A stretch of 64,000 bases of DNA from an uncultured Oleispira sp. (GCA_913061415.1 CAJXUD010000008.1:106917-170916), one strand, 5' to 3'. Shown: positions 1 through 9,049, counted from the first letter of the stretch. A program made the numbers and translations. Notes: generated by a model not told the origin, from the letters alone.

Positions 1-466
1 CCAGCTGCTCTTCTGCTGTTAAAGAAGACGCCGTTAGCTCACCTTGCTGCACCTGCAAGGCATTAGAATTATTATCAGCAAGCCCTAAACCATTATTCGG
101 CTCTATCGACTGTACGCCCAATAAAACGGCCAACGTCACCGATGCTGCGACCGCAACAGACGTTAATGGCTTATACCATGCACGGCGTGGTTTATGAGCG
201 ACGGTTTCTTCAAAAGGATTTGATAATGGTGAATCATCATCTCGACCTTCAGCCGTTTCACCATCCAGCGCTAGGTTAATGCCTTTCGTCAAATCCAAAC
301 TATCGAACTTTTCATCGCGCATTAACGAGCCCATTAGATGATACGTTTTCCACTGCTCTCGCAACGCATCATCTTTGTCTAACTGGTTCAAAACACGCCG
401 AATCTCTAACTCATCCGCTTCACCATCCATTAACGCAGATAATGATTCTTTATTTCTATCATTCAT
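1..466 (-). CDS. rseA: Anti-sigma-E factor RseA, partial (C-terminus beyond window start)
   Basis: The reading frame starts at an ATG whose complement is at 464-466 and is open to the window edge, about 155 residues. The N-terminus (MNDRNKESLSALMDGEADEL) is the typical RseA sigma-binding segment, and one transmembrane helix follows at about residues 101-118 (VAVAASVTLAVLLGV), with the start of a periplasmic domain after it. RseA holds sigma-E at the inner membrane until DegS/RseP cleave it in response to misfolded outer-membrane proteins. It lies directly downstream of rpoE on the same strand, with a gap of about 100 bp, matching the usual rpoE-rseA order. The C-terminal RseB-binding part is not in the window. 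Confidence 0.9.
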   Translation of the reverse strand, partial: MNDRNKESLSALMDGEADELEIRRVLNQLDKDDALREQWKTYHLMGSLMRDEKFDSLDLTKGINLALDGETAEGRDDDSPLSNPFEETVAHKPRRAWYKPLTSVAVAASVTLAVLLGVQSIEPNNGLGLADNNSNALQVQQGELTASSLTAEEQL

Positions 467-570
467 TTAAATTCTCCAACCCACTCAACGGATTCAACTT
501 CTTCAGTATCAAGGCACGCAGTCGTTATACGTTTCAATACTGTTTTACCTGTTTTTTCTTACGCTATTGC

Positions 571-1209
571 TTAGGCACTGGCTTCTAAATAAGGTTGCAT
601 TTTCTTTTCAATAGATTCCCGAGCACGAAAAATTCGTGAGCGTACGGTGCCTATAGGACAGTCCATAACATCGGCTATTTCTTCATAGCTCATACCATCT
701 AGTTCCCTCAAAGAGACCGCAATACGCAACTCTTCAGGCAGTTCAGCAATTGCTGAAAAAACAACATCTTTTAAACGGTCACGCTGTAAAATTCGCTCTG
801 GTGTCGCAGTATCACGAAACGCCGTATCTTCAGAGAAATGCTCGGCATCTTCTGGGTCAATTCCCTGAGTCGGTGTTTTACGACCACGACTTACCAGATA
901 GTTTTTCGCGGTATTAACCGCAATTCGATATAACCAAGTATAGAACTGGCTGTCGCCGCGAAAGTTAGGCAAAGCACGATATGCTTTAATAAACGCCTCT
1001 TGTGCCACGTCTTGACACTCTGAGCTATCAAAAACAAAACGGCCAATTAACGATAATATTTTAGGCTGATACTTAATCACCAATAAATCAAAAGCTCGGC
1101 GATCGCCTTTTTGTACACGGCTAACCAATTGTTGATCTGTTTGCGGGTTGTCACTCATTCGGTGATCCATTATTGTTGGTTGCTGCAGCGCGTATGCCAC
1201 GTTGCTCAT
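571..1209 (-). CDS. rpoE: RNA polymerase sigma factor RpoE (sigma-E, AlgU/ECF type)
   Basis: ECF sigma factor controlling the envelope stress response. Region 2 carries QEAFIKAYRALPNFRGDSQF and YTWLYRIAVNTAKNYL; region 4 carries SLRELDGMSYEEIADVMDCP and GTVRSRIFRARE, all close to E. coli RpoE. Start choice: most homologues begin near MSDNPQTDQQLVSRVQKGD, which would start at 1158. However, the strongest ribosome site (AGGGGG) is 7 bases before the ATG at 1207-1209, giving about 17 extra N-terminal residues. A GTG at 1225-1227 is also in frame. I chose 1209 on the ribosome site. The gene is followed by rseA on the same strand and is divergent from nadB. Confidence 0.93.
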   Translation of the reverse strand: MSNVAYALQQPTIMDHRMSDNPQTDQQLVSRVQKGDRRAFDLLVIKYQPKILSLIGRFVFDSSECQDVAQEAFIKAYRALPNFRGDSQFYTWLYRIAVNTAKNYLVSRGRKTPTQGIDPEDAEHFSEDTAFRDTATPERILQRDRLKDVVFSAIAELPEELRIAVSLRELDGMSYEEIADVMDCPIGTVRSRIFRARESIEKKMQPYLEASA

Positions 1210-1306
1210 ACTCATTCCCCCTAACACTCAATTCAAAACGCGCCGAAAACTCGCTAATATTGATCTGTGTAACTGTTACCGTCATGATCTTCGATCAGCT
1301 GCACAA

Positions 1307-1348
1307 TTGTTAATGCTTGACTGTTAATGCATGATTGTTAATGCATGG
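1307..1348. repeat. Three tandem 14-bp repeats upstream of rpoE
   Basis: Three adjacent copies of a 14-base unit (TTGTTAATGCTTGA, CTGTTAATGCATGA, TTGTTAATGCATGG) lie between rpoE and its candidate promoter, so they would be transcribed in the rpoE leader. Copies differ at one to three positions. Function unknown. Confidence 0.8.
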
Positions 1349-1372
1349 TCGCCTTGAAAGATCGTGGCTAAT

Positions 1373-1406
1373 GGTAAATAGAGTATTGAGGTGAATAAAA
1401 AGTTCC
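1373..1406 (-). promoter_or_regulatory. Candidate sigma-E promoter for rpoE (autoregulation)
   Basis: On the minus strand GGAACTT (1400-1406) is followed after 17 bases by TCTAT (1378-1382). This matches the sigma-E class: -35 GGAACTT and -10 close to TCTGA/TCTAA. It points toward rpoE, about 170 bases upstream of the chosen start. Self-activation of rpoE is established in E. coli. The promoter call here rests on motif match only. The 1228-1578 gap otherwise holds the 14-bp repeats and presumably the nadB promoter, which I could not place. Confidence 0.55.
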
Positions 1407-1578
1407 AAAAAAATCACTGATAATCATCAAAAGTGATAACTTAGCTTACCTTGTCTTAGCTCAAAGCTAAAATAGATTAGCACTGCCATTTATCAGCGCA
1501 TTACATTATAGTGCGGATAATAGTGTGAATAATCGTGACACTAACCACCCCATTTGCAATCCAAGATGAATTATCATA

Positions 1579-3189
1579 ATGAGCCGTAAGCATACATTTG
1601 ATGTCTTAATCATCGGCAGCGGTGCCGCTGGATTAACCTTAGGTTTATCACTGCCTGACCATTTAACCGCTGCTATCGTCAGTAAAGATAGCTTAGATGC
1701 CGGCTCAACTCGCTGGGCTCAAGGGGGCGTTGCTGCCGTTCTTGACGAAGAAGATACCGTCGAAGCCCATGTTAACGATACCCTTATCGCCGGCGCTGGC
1801 CTGTGTCACGAACCCAGTGTTCGCCATACCATCAAACACAGCACCGCCGCAATTCAATGGCTCATTGATCTCGGAGTTCCTTTTGATCAAGGAGAAAATG
1901 GAGAGAGCTTTCACCTAACCCGCGAGGGAGGTCATAGCGTTCGACGCATTATTCACGCGGCCGATGCAACGGGCGTAGCGATCTCTAATACCTTACAAAA
2001 AGCCGCCAAAGCAAAAAAGAACCTGCACTTATTAAGTGATTATATCGCCGTCGATCTGATCACCGGTGAAAAATTAGGGCAAAAAACCCAAGGCTGTTTT
2101 GGCGCCTACTTTTTAAATAAAGCCACCGGTGAAGTCGAAGTCATTACCGCCAGCTCGGTTGTCTTAGCCACCGGCGGTGCGAGTAAAGCCTACCTCTATA
2201 CCAGCAACCCCGATGGTGCTTCAGGCGATGGCATTGCCATGGCATGGCGAGCGGGCTGTCGAGTTGCCAATATGGAGTTCAATCAATTCCATCCGACTTG
2301 TTTATACCATCCTCAAGCCAAATCTTTTTTAATAACAGAAGCGGTTCGCGGCGAAGGTGGTCACTTATTATTGCCTAACGGCAAGCGTTTCATGCATAAG
2401 TTTGATAAACGAGGCGAATTAGCCCCTCGTGATATCGTTGCCCGTGCGATTGACCATGAGATGAAACGCTTAGGGGCTGATTGCCTCTATCTCGATATCA
2501 GCCATAAAGATAAAGACTTTATCATTGCTCACTTCCCAAATATTTATGAGCGCTGTTTAGAACTGGGAATCGACATTACCAAAAACCCTATTCCAGTTGT
2601 ACCCGCGGCTCACTACACTTGCGGTGGCGTCGTCACCGATATGAATGGGCGCACCGATATTCCTGGTTTATACGCTATTGGAGAAACGGCCCATACGGGC
2701 TTACACGGGGCCAATCGATTAGCCAGCAACTCCCTATTAGAATGCTTAGTTTTTGCACGCCAAGCGGCGTCAGATATCGCGAATAAAATTTCAGCGGGGG
2801 CAGATCTACCTGATATTCCTGCTTGGGATGACTCACAAGTCACTGACTCTGATGAGGCGGTAGTGATTGCACACAACTGGGATGAGCTGCGCCGTTTCAT
2901 GTGGGATTACGTGGGTATTGTGCGCACAACTAAACGTTTAGTTCGAGCCAAACATCGAGTGACGTTACTGCGCGAAGAAATTCAAGAGTTCTACGGTAAT
3001 TACCGCGTAGGAAATGACTTATTAGAATTACGCAACTTGGTTGATGTAGCTGACGTTATCATTCGTTCAGCATTACTGCGTAAAGAAAGTCGTGGCTTGC
3101 ATTACTCATTGGATTATCCGGAAGCGTTGCCCAGAGCATTCGATACCGTATTGACGCCTAAGTACTTAAAGGAACTGGGTGAGCTTTAA
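1579..3189 (+). CDS. nadB: L-aspartate oxidase NadB
   Basis: FAD enzyme that oxidises L-aspartate to iminoaspartate, the first step of de novo NAD synthesis; NadA then uses the product. 536 residues, the usual length. The N-terminal dinucleotide fold is visible ([19 protein letters not shown]), followed by the flavoprotein segment [12 protein letters not shown], the NadB motif [13 protein letters not shown], an active-site arginine region ([10 protein letters not shown]), and the C-terminal [17 protein letters not shown]. It is divergent from rpoE, an arrangement conserved in many gammaproteobacteria. The stop codon lies inside a terminator hairpin. Confidence 0.96.
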   Translation: MSRKHTFDVLIIGSGAAGLTLGLSLPDHLTAAIVSKDSLDAGSTRWAQGGVAAVLDEEDTVEAHVNDTLIAGAGLCHEPSVRHTIKHSTAAIQWLIDLGVPFDQGENGESFHLTREGGHSVRRIIHAADATGVAISNTLQKAAKAKKNLHLLSDYIAVDLITGEKLGQKTQGCFGAYFLNKATGEVEVITASSVVLATGGASKAYLYTSNPDGASGDGIAMAWRAGCRVANMEFNQFHPTCLYHPQAKSFLITEAVRGEGGHLLLPNGKRFMHKFDKRGELAPRDIVARAIDHEMKRLGADCLYLDISHKDKDFIIAHFPNIYERCLELGIDITKNPIPVVPAAHYTCGGVVTDMNGRTDIPGLYAIGETAHTGLHGANRLASNSLLECLVFARQAASDIANKISAGADLPDIPAWDDSQVTDSDEAVVIAHNWDELRRFMWDYVGIVRTTKRLVRAKHRVTLLREEIQEFYGNYRVGNDLLELRNLVDVADVIIRSALLRKESRGLHYSLDYPEALPRAFDTVLTPKYLKELGEL

Positions 3190-3207
3190 GCTCACCTTTT
3201 TATTTTA
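3178..3207 (+). terminator. nadB intrinsic terminator containing the stop codon
   Basis: Perfect 7-bp stem GGTGAGC/GCTCACC with loop TTTAA, followed by TTTTTATTTTAT. The nadB TAA stop (3187-3189) is in the loop. Confidence 0.85.
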
Positions 3208-3236
3208 TCCTACCGACTCGTCATTTTTAAAAACGT

Positions 3237-3701
3237 TTATCGGCTGCGTAACATGCGTTTCAAACGCTGAAATTCTTTAGGGTCTTCTACGCTATCCCGA
3301 GCAATCAATACACTCTGTCCCCATTGCCAGGGCCAGAGGCTAAAATCAATCGAGACCCATTCAGCCCAAACGCGGCTATTAGCTGTCGGCTCAATGTAGA
3401 CTTTGTCACCACCAGAGCGCCGCTGATACCACCAGCACAACTCACTCACATTGCCGCGACGATCGACTACACCCCCATCACAACCCAATCGAATAATACT
3501 GCGCGAACTGGTTAATAATATCTTCAGCCGTAATTCCATTAGAATGCCAACGAACATAATTAAAAATAATAGCGCTTTATAAGATTGGCTAAGCGGAATA
3601 AACACCAGTAACAGTGCGCAAGAAATAACAAAAAACAGACTAAGAGCAATTAAGCGCTTAGAGGGCTGTAGAAATATATCGAGGGGGTGATTCTCATCCA
3701 T
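3237..3701 (-). CDS. ygfX: YgfX-family inner-membrane protein
   Basis: 154 residues. Two adjacent hydrophobic helices at about residues 16-34 and 40-58 (LIALSLFFVISCALLLVFI, ALLFLIMFVGILMEL) are followed by a soluble domain rich in tryptophan (SLWPWQWGQSVLIARDSV). That is the layout of the YgfX/CptA family, which is encoded next to SdhE. A toxin role for the E. coli member has been proposed and disputed; a part in flavinylation or membrane association of SdhE is the other view. The gene is 43 bp downstream of sdhE on the same strand. Identification rests on domain layout plus neighbour. Confidence 0.8.
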   Translation of the reverse strand: MDENHPLDIFLQPSKRLIALSLFFVISCALLLVFIPLSQSYKALLFLIMFVGILMELRLKILLTSSRSIIRLGCDGGVVDRRGNVSELCWWYQRRSGGDKVYIEPTANSRVWAEWVSIDFSLWPWQWGQSVLIARDSVEDPKEFQRLKRMLRSR

Positions 3702-3744
3702 GAGATACCTGCTTTAATACTCGTGTTTAATAATAGAGTTAATA

Positions 3745-4002
3745 TTAAAGGCTAATATTGCCAGCTTTCAAAATCTTATCGACCATATAAGCATGATTAG
3801 GGTCTTCGGCTACACTTTGCTGCATAAACCAGCCAAATAAGTCAGGGTCTTCACAAGCAACAAGATCAACAAACTTTGCTTGATCTTCTGGACTCAACGT
3901 CAAATACATATCACGACAATAAGGCAACAATAATACGTCAAGTTCTAGCATGCCACGGCGGCAATGCCACATTAAACGCTTATGCTCGAGATTCTCACTC
4001 AC
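3745..4002 (-). CDS. sdhE: FAD assembly factor SdhE (YgfY)
   Basis: 85-residue protein that promotes covalent FAD attachment to the flavoprotein subunits of succinate dehydrogenase and fumarate reductase. The family signature RGMLELD is present at about residues 16-22 (the RGxxE motif that contacts the flavoprotein), followed by LSPEDQAKFVDLVACEDPDL and FGWFMQ. Length is normal. It is followed by ygfX and divergent from ygfZ, the standard cluster. The similar orientation of nadB and ygfZ suggests the usual flavin/iron-sulfur maintenance neighbourhood. Confidence 0.93.
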   Translation of the reverse strand: MSENLEHKRLMWHCRRGMLELDVLLLPYCRDMYLTLSPEDQAKFVDLVACEDPDLFGWFMQQSVAEDPNHAYMVDKILKAGNISL

Positions 4003-4142
4003 ACCGACTTCTCCTAATATTGAATCGCCGTATTATACATAAGCCCAAGCACAAGACACAGGAGTGATTTATCGAGTAGAATGAAATTGATTGCGCCAAA
4101 GCAAGAATTCAGCCGTATTATCGCAATATTAGGACACATCCC

Positions 4143-5183
4143 ATGGTTTCACGCTCCGTACTTGAACAAACAGGTCAACTTGATCAATGGGGAGATTATA
4201 TCCCTCAGCCCCAGTCACAAGATCCAAGTACTGCCAACACGGCCCAACAGACGTGCTGGTTAAATCAATTCTCAGCCCTCAAAATTAGTGGCCCAGATGC
4301 TGAGCGCTTCTTGCAAGGTCAGCTTACCTGCAATATGACCGACATCACCACCCGCTCGGTTTTTCATGGCGCCTGCTGTACCGCTAAAGGCCGCATTGTT
4401 GCTAATTTCAACATCAGCTTTGACGGTGAAAATTATTGGCTTATTCTGCCAACCTTAAGTGCTGAAGTTTTAGAAAAGCATCTGCAAAAATACAAAGTAT
4501 TCTTCAAAACCACCCTCGAAAACTGCACTCAAAGTCATTTGATTTTGGGCCAATGGAATGAATCTGAAGCGGGCGCCGCCATTCATACCAAGGAATACCA
4601 TCAGCTATCCCTTAGCAATAACCGCAGTTTCCTCATCGTGAGCGACCTAAGTGAACTTGAATATACACTCAGCCCATCGATTAACTGGCGCTTAGCCGAT
4701 ATTAATGAGGGGATTTATTATGTTGAAGGCGCTCAAATAGAACAATGGATTCCACAACATATTAGCTGGCACAACGTAAATGGCATTAGCTTTAATAAAG
4801 GCTGCTACACAGGGCAAGAAATCATTGCTCGCTTACAGTATTTAGGCAAAGCTAAAAAAGCACTTCAACACTATCAAGGGGCTATTAATAGCAAGACAAT
4901 CGACGGTATTTCAGAAAGCACTAATCTAACCTCTGAAGGATTAATATCTGCACAGCAATTATTTGACGAAGGGGGCAAAAACAAAGCAGAAGTACTGATT
5001 ATTCGCAATCATAATTCATTAGAGTCCGCAACGGCCTCTACAGAATTTGGTAGTGAAAGCATCATTGATATTCTAGTCGTCGGCCAGGGTGAAAATCCGC
5101 CGAAAATACTCTATTTAACAGAAACTAATGAATTTCCTCTCACATTGCAAAACCTGCCCTATACTGACTTAAAGGAAGTATAA
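4143..5183 (+). CDS. ygfZ: Folate-binding, iron-sulfur maintenance protein YgfZ
   Basis: 346 residues, GcvT-like fold. It carries the YgfZ signature KGCYTGQE followed by IIARLQYLGKAKKAL; the cysteine in this motif is needed for function in E. coli. The N-terminal segment SGPDAERFLQGQLTCNM is also typical. YgfZ uses tetrahydrofolate and supports Fe-S enzymes such as MiaB, and it may act with the neighbouring SdhE in respiratory enzyme maturation. Start: ATG at 4143 with AGGA about 9 bases before it. The C-terminal part (residues 250-346) is less conserved and somewhat longer than in E. coli. Confidence 0.92.
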   Translation: MVSRSVLEQTGQLDQWGDYIPQPQSQDPSTANTAQQTCWLNQFSALKISGPDAERFLQGQLTCNMTDITTRSVFHGACCTAKGRIVANFNISFDGENYWLILPTLSAEVLEKHLQKYKVFFKTTLENCTQSHLILGQWNESEAGAAIHTKEYHQLSLSNNRSFLIVSDLSELEYTLSPSINWRLADINEGIYYVEGAQIEQWIPQHISWHNVNGISFNKGCYTGQEIIARLQYLGKAKKALQHYQGAINSKTIDGISESTNLTSEGLISAQQLFDEGGKNKAEVLIIRNHNSLESATASTEFGSESIIDILVVGQGENPPKILYLTETNEFPLTLQNLPYTDLKEV

Positions 5184-5200
5184 AAGGCTAAAATAATACG

Positions 5201-6043
5201 ATGGCTAACCCACTCGTTCAGCAAGTAAAACAAGAGATCATTCAAGCAATCGAAAGTGATGATTTGGTTCTGCCAACATTACCCGAGATTGCGCTTCAAG
5301 TACGTGAAGTTGCCGAAAATGTTACCTCCAGCGTTTCTGACCTAACCCGTGTATTAGGCAGAGACGCTGCGCTTAGTGCACGTATGATCAAAGTTGCTAA
5401 TAGCCCGCTTATTCGCGGCAGCGCACTCATATCAGATCTCAATACTGCAGTATCTCGCCTAGGTATCGACCTTACTAGCAACCTAGCGATGGGACTTGCG
5501 ATGGAACAAATGTTTCAAGCAACCAGCGATGTCGTGGATACGCACATGCGCGCTTGCTGGTCTTCAAGTGTAGAAATTGCCGCCAGTAGCCAAGTACTCG
5601 CCCGACACTTCACCAACCTTCAACCCGACCAAGCACTGCTTGCAGGCCTTCTTCATCAAATCGGAAAATTGCCGATTCTGGCCTTTGCTGAAAATAATGA
5701 ATCGTTATTAAACGATACGTTTGCGCTTAATAAAGTCATTACTGCCTTGCACACATCACTTGGAAGTTACATTTTGAAGAAGTGGGACTTTCCAGAAGCG
5801 ATGATTGCCGTTCCCAAAAACTACCTAGTCTTCGACCGTCAAGTAAACACTGTTGATTACGCTGATATTGTACAAGTTGCCACACTGCAAAGTTATGCAG
5901 GAACAGATCATCCGTATACCAAACTTGATTGGACAAACATTTCTTCATTTGATCGCCTAGGGCTTGATCCAACCACCTTAATCGCTGAGATGGAAGGTAT
6001 CAATGAAGAAGTATTAGAAACTCAAGGCGCCCTAGGAGGCTGA
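5201..6043 (+). CDS. HDOD-domain protein, copy 1
   Basis: 280 residues, almost entirely one HDOD domain. Family features visible are LPTLPEIALQVREVAEN, then RDAALSARMIKVANSPLIRG and the segment LLAGLLHQIGKLPIL. HDOD domains resemble HD phosphohydrolases but lack the metal-binding His-Asp pair, and they usually act as output or scaffold domains in signalling and chemotaxis. No receiver, GGDEF or other domain is attached. It is separated by 4 bp from a related HDOD gene, so the two are probably cotranscribed. Specific role unknown. Confidence 0.88.
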   Translation: MANPLVQQVKQEIIQAIESDDLVLPTLPEIALQVREVAENVTSSVSDLTRVLGRDAALSARMIKVANSPLIRGSALISDLNTAVSRLGIDLTSNLAMGLAMEQMFQATSDVVDTHMRACWSSSVEIAASSQVLARHFTNLQPDQALLAGLLHQIGKLPILAFAENNESLLNDTFALNKVITALHTSLGSYILKKWDFPEAMIAVPKNYLVFDRQVNTVDYADIVQVATLQSYAGTDHPYTKLDWTNISSFDRLGLDPTTLIAEMEGINEEVLETQGALGG

Positions 6044-6047
6044 TATA

Positions 6048-6854
6048 ATGAGGTCTCTTGCCGCTGCTATAATGAATGCCATTGAAAATGACAATCTGGC
6101 TCTCCCCACCCTGCCAGAAATTGCTTTGCGTATTCGTCAATGCGAAAACGATCCGAACCTGGATGTAATAACCCTCACCCGAATCATTGAACATGATGCT
6201 GCGACCACCGCTCACTTATTAAGAATTGCGAATAGCCCTCTTGTCAGGCGCGAAGTAAAGGTCGCAGATCTAAGTAAGGCCATCAGCTTGCTTGGCTTAA
6301 ATTACTGCGCTCGCCTTGCCATCAGTTTATCAACCCGACAACTTTTCAATAGTAAGAATCCGTCGTCAGAAGTCAAAATGCGAGAAATTTGGCAGAACAG
6401 TTTAGACCTTGCCTGCCACTGTTATGTATTAGCAGACAAAGCACACCTAGTACCAGAAGAAGCCTTTTTAGCCGGACTTTTACATAAAATAGGGGCTTTA
6501 CCGATTATCAACATGGCCGATAAAGAAGATCGATATTCATTAGAAGAATTAAACAGCACCATCGATAAAATACACCCTATGCTAGGCGAGAACATTTTAA
6601 CGCACTGGCAATTCCCTCGCGCCATCGCCGACATCCCTCAGAATTACGAAGACCATGGACGCCATACCAGTCGTGTAGATTTATGCGACCTAGTGACTAT
6701 TGCCAATAATAAAATGCGTAATGAAGATGAACGACTTCCTTGGAGCGATATATCTGCCATTGAAAGGATAGGCTGGCATAGCAGCACTGTCGATGAGGAG
6801 TTTTATCAGATGACGACTAGAATTGAACTGGCTCATGACATATTCAACAGTTAA
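6048..6854 (+). CDS. HDOD-domain protein, copy 2
   Basis: 268 residues, a diverged paralogue of the preceding gene. The two share the opening pattern AIENDNLALPTLPEIALRIR, the IANSPLVRR segment and the LAGLLHKIGALPIINM segment at matching positions. AGGAGG lies 9 bases before the ATG, within the end of copy 1, so translation is probably coupled. It is a single HDOD domain with no partner domain. The pair looks like an old tandem duplication that has diverged through most of its length. Role unknown; a regulatory or heterodimeric scaffold role is inference. Confidence 0.87.
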   Translation: MRSLAAAIMNAIENDNLALPTLPEIALRIRQCENDPNLDVITLTRIIEHDAATTAHLLRIANSPLVRREVKVADLSKAISLLGLNYCARLAISLSTRQLFNSKNPSSEVKMREIWQNSLDLACHCYVLADKAHLVPEEAFLAGLLHKIGALPIINMADKEDRYSLEELNSTIDKIHPMLGENILTHWQFPRAIADIPQNYEDHGRHTSRVDLCDLVTIANNKMRNEDERLPWSDISAIERIGWHSSTVDEEFYQMTTRIELAHDIFNS

Positions 6855-6910
6855 ACAGCGTTAATGCGCTGTCGTTAAGATAGCTACAGCGCATGTGCTA
6901 TTTCACTTAA

Positions 6911-6944
6911 CTATAATTGATCAAAAAACTATAATTGATCAAAA
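6911..6944. repeat. Direct duplication of 16 bp across a gene end
   Basis: CTATAATTGATCAAAA occurs at 6911-6926 and again at 6929-6944, a period of 18. The second copy contains the last codons and TAG stop of the enoyl-CoA hydratase family gene on the minus strand; the first lies just beyond it. Confidence 0.8.
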
Positions 6945-8158
6945 GGATGCTCATCCACAGACCATAACGGCGTCAGCAAGCCTTCTATCCAGTCTTCCGG
7001 AACATCAGCCACAGAGCCATGCTGCCAGTTAGGCTTAAAATCCTTATCGACAACCATCGCACGAATGCCTTCAGAGAAATCTGGATGGCGGACAGACTGC
7101 ATAGCAAGAATCAACTCCCATTTTACGACTTCTTTTAGCGTCATATTTTTACCAAGCTGCAGCTGGCGCATAATGAGATACGCCGTTGCCGGACAACCTG
7201 AATTAAAGTTATCCCGGCCTTGGTTAAACCAAACATTATCACTGTCAATCTTATTGATTCTTTCAGCAACCCACTTCAAAGCCTGCTTGTTATCAGCAAA
7301 AGGCGTGAAAGCCTGATCAGGCATTCCAGAAAATAGCTGTTTGATCTGCTCTTCATTCCCCTCAAGCATACTCTCAGGAAAAGAAGACCTTGACTGCTCT
7401 GCATCAGACTGCTGCTCAAATTGTGTTAATAGCTGTCGTACATATTGATTATTCATTGCCTTATTATTTTGCCAAGGCTGATGACGCAGCTGGTCGATCA
7501 AATGATCCAACTTATTATTGGCGACGCAGTAATTAATTAACCCCGCTTTTTTACAATCTATCGCATTCATCTGACTGCCTGTTAGCGCCATCCAATGCCC
7601 AAGCGGAAAAGGTAATCGACTTAAATAATAGCTGCCTGCAACATCAGGAAATAAACCAATTCTAATTTCTGGCCAAGCCAACTTTAATGTTTCCGTACCA
7701 ACTCGATGACTGGCGCCAATAAATAAACCCAAGCCACCGCCCATAACAAAGCCATGCCCCCACGCAATCAAAGGTTTACCAAAGCGATGTACGCGATAAT
7801 TTTTACTGTACTCACCAGTAAAGAAAGCATCGGCATATTTTAAATGCTCATCTCCTTCTACTTGCATGCTGTTATAAAGCTGTCGTATATCACCACCTGC
7901 AGAAAAAGCCTTATCACCGGCGCCATGCATAATCATTGCTACAATGCCATCATCCGCTTGCCAACGCGCCAAAACATCATCAATAAGATTAACCATATTC
8001 AGGTCAACAGCGTTCATAGTTTTAGCAGAGTTCAGCGTCATTACGCCAATGCGATGAAGACCGTCATGACTGAGTATTTCTTCTGCTAAAACCGTAACGT
8101 CATCACCTTTAGGAGGAGCAACAGATTCAGTTTTTTTGCTAACCGGCTTTTTAGACAT
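6929..8158 (-). CDS. 3-hydroxyisobutyryl-CoA hydrolase-like protein (enoyl-CoA hydratase/isomerase family)
   Basis: 409 residues. The crotonase-fold oxyanion segments are visible: GAGDKAFSAGGDIRQLYNSM at about residues 80-99 and WGHGFVMGGGLGLFIGASHR, followed by the subfamily motif WPEIRIGLFPDVAGSYYL. The long C-terminal extension fits the ECH_2/HIBCH group, which releases 3-hydroxyisobutyrate from its CoA ester in valine breakdown. Length is slightly above the usual 350-380 because of a Lys/Ser/Pro-rich N-terminal tail (MSKKPVSKKTESVAPPK). No other valine-pathway gene is adjacent. A related acyl-CoA hydratase or hydrolase activity cannot be excluded. Confidence 0.83.
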   Translation of the reverse strand: MSKKPVSKKTESVAPPKGDDVTVLAEEILSHDGLHRIGVMTLNSAKTMNAVDLNMVNLIDDVLARWQADDGIVAMIMHGAGDKAFSAGGDIRQLYNSMQVEGDEHLKYADAFFTGEYSKNYRVHRFGKPLIAWGHGFVMGGGLGLFIGASHRVGTETLKLAWPEIRIGLFPDVAGSYYLSRLPFPLGHWMALTGSQMNAIDCKKAGLINYCVANNKLDHLIDQLRHQPWQNNKAMNNQYVRQLLTQFEQQSDAEQSRSSFPESMLEGNEEQIKQLFSGMPDQAFTPFADNKQALKWVAERINKIDSDNVWFNQGRDNFNSGCPATAYLIMRQLQLGKNMTLKEVVKWELILAMQSVRHPDFSEGIRAMVVDKDFKPNWQHGSVADVPEDWIEGLLTPLWSVDEHPFDQL

Positions 8159-8255
8159 GGTAGACTCTTATTATCCAAAATAGATTTTCAAAACAGACAT
8201 TCAAAACAGATGTCTGAAATTTTTATTTATCATAATACAACTTAGGAAAAAAAAA

Positions 8256-8999
8256 TTGCAGCTGATATTAACCTTTATCATCCTAAGTGTGATCACATTA
8301 GTCGCCATATTATTAATTGTACTTAACAAAAATAGCCGCAGTGCTAAACTTCAGCAAATAGCACAAACCCATAATTGGCATTACCAAGAATTCATCGACT
8401 TTGATGATTCAATAAAAAACGCTAACTTTGGCTTACTTAATTACAGCCAAAACGCAATTTTTAGACATTTTATTCAGGCAGATAGTGAGTACCAGAATCT
8501 GTCCTTTAAGACGTTTGATTGCCGAGCCATTGAACCGTCTGGCATTCACAATAGTACGCTCATCTTGTTCGATCTAAAAATCCCCGCTGATTTCAAGAAG
8601 CTTCACCTCACTATCAGCCAGCCTCAGCAAGATACAGATGCCTTCTCTGATTCTAGCCACCAGCAAATCATTAAACGTCAGTATCAATCTCAAAAACTCA
8701 GTAAATTAGCCCCCCATCAAATACCGGTTGAATTAGGGTTAAACGATGAAAGGCTCTCTAAAACCGTCCTATATGCCAATCAACCTGGGCAAGCACATCA
8801 GCTCTTAATGTACATTTGTTCTACTAATAAAAGTTCAATGTCGCTAAATCACTGGCTTTTGGCGCATCCGCACCTTCACATTGAGTTGAGCAGTGGCATG
8901 CTACTCGCCTATAAAAAAAATCAGTTAATTGATGAAGATTCGCTGGTATCTGCCGTCGATATTGTCGCTGAGTTAGCAGGGATTTTAAGCTGCACTTAA
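8256..8999 (+). CDS. Hypothetical membrane-anchored protein
   Basis: 247 residues from a TTG start at 8256, supported by AGGA at 8244-8247 (8-base spacing). One N-terminal transmembrane helix (LILTFIILSVITLVAILLIV, residues 3-22) is followed by a basic segment (NKNSRSAKLQQIAQ) and a soluble domain of about 210 residues with no motif I recognise. The positive residues after the helix suggest a cytoplasmic location of the C-terminal domain. It is transcribed in the same direction as the following lipoprotein hydrolase, 50 bp away, so they may share an operon. Function unknown. Confidence 0.75.
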   Translation: MQLILTFIILSVITLVAILLIVLNKNSRSAKLQQIAQTHNWHYQEFIDFDDSIKNANFGLLNYSQNAIFRHFIQADSEYQNLSFKTFDCRAIEPSGIHNSTLILFDLKIPADFKKLHLTISQPQQDTDAFSDSSHQQIIKRQYQSQKLSKLAPHQIPVELGLNDERLSKTVLYANQPGQAHQLLMYICSTNKSSMSLNHWLLAHPHLHIELSSGMLLAYKKNQLIDEDSLVSAVDIVAELAGILSCT

Positions 9000-9049
9000 A
9001 TCAATACCATAATAACAATATATTTTGAAAATCTTGAAGTGAGAAAAGC

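Noticed and set aside
6856..6900. Terminator after the second HDOD gene (ACAGCG/CGCTGT hairpin)
   Set aside because: The stem is only six bases and no T tract follows, so I did not list it.
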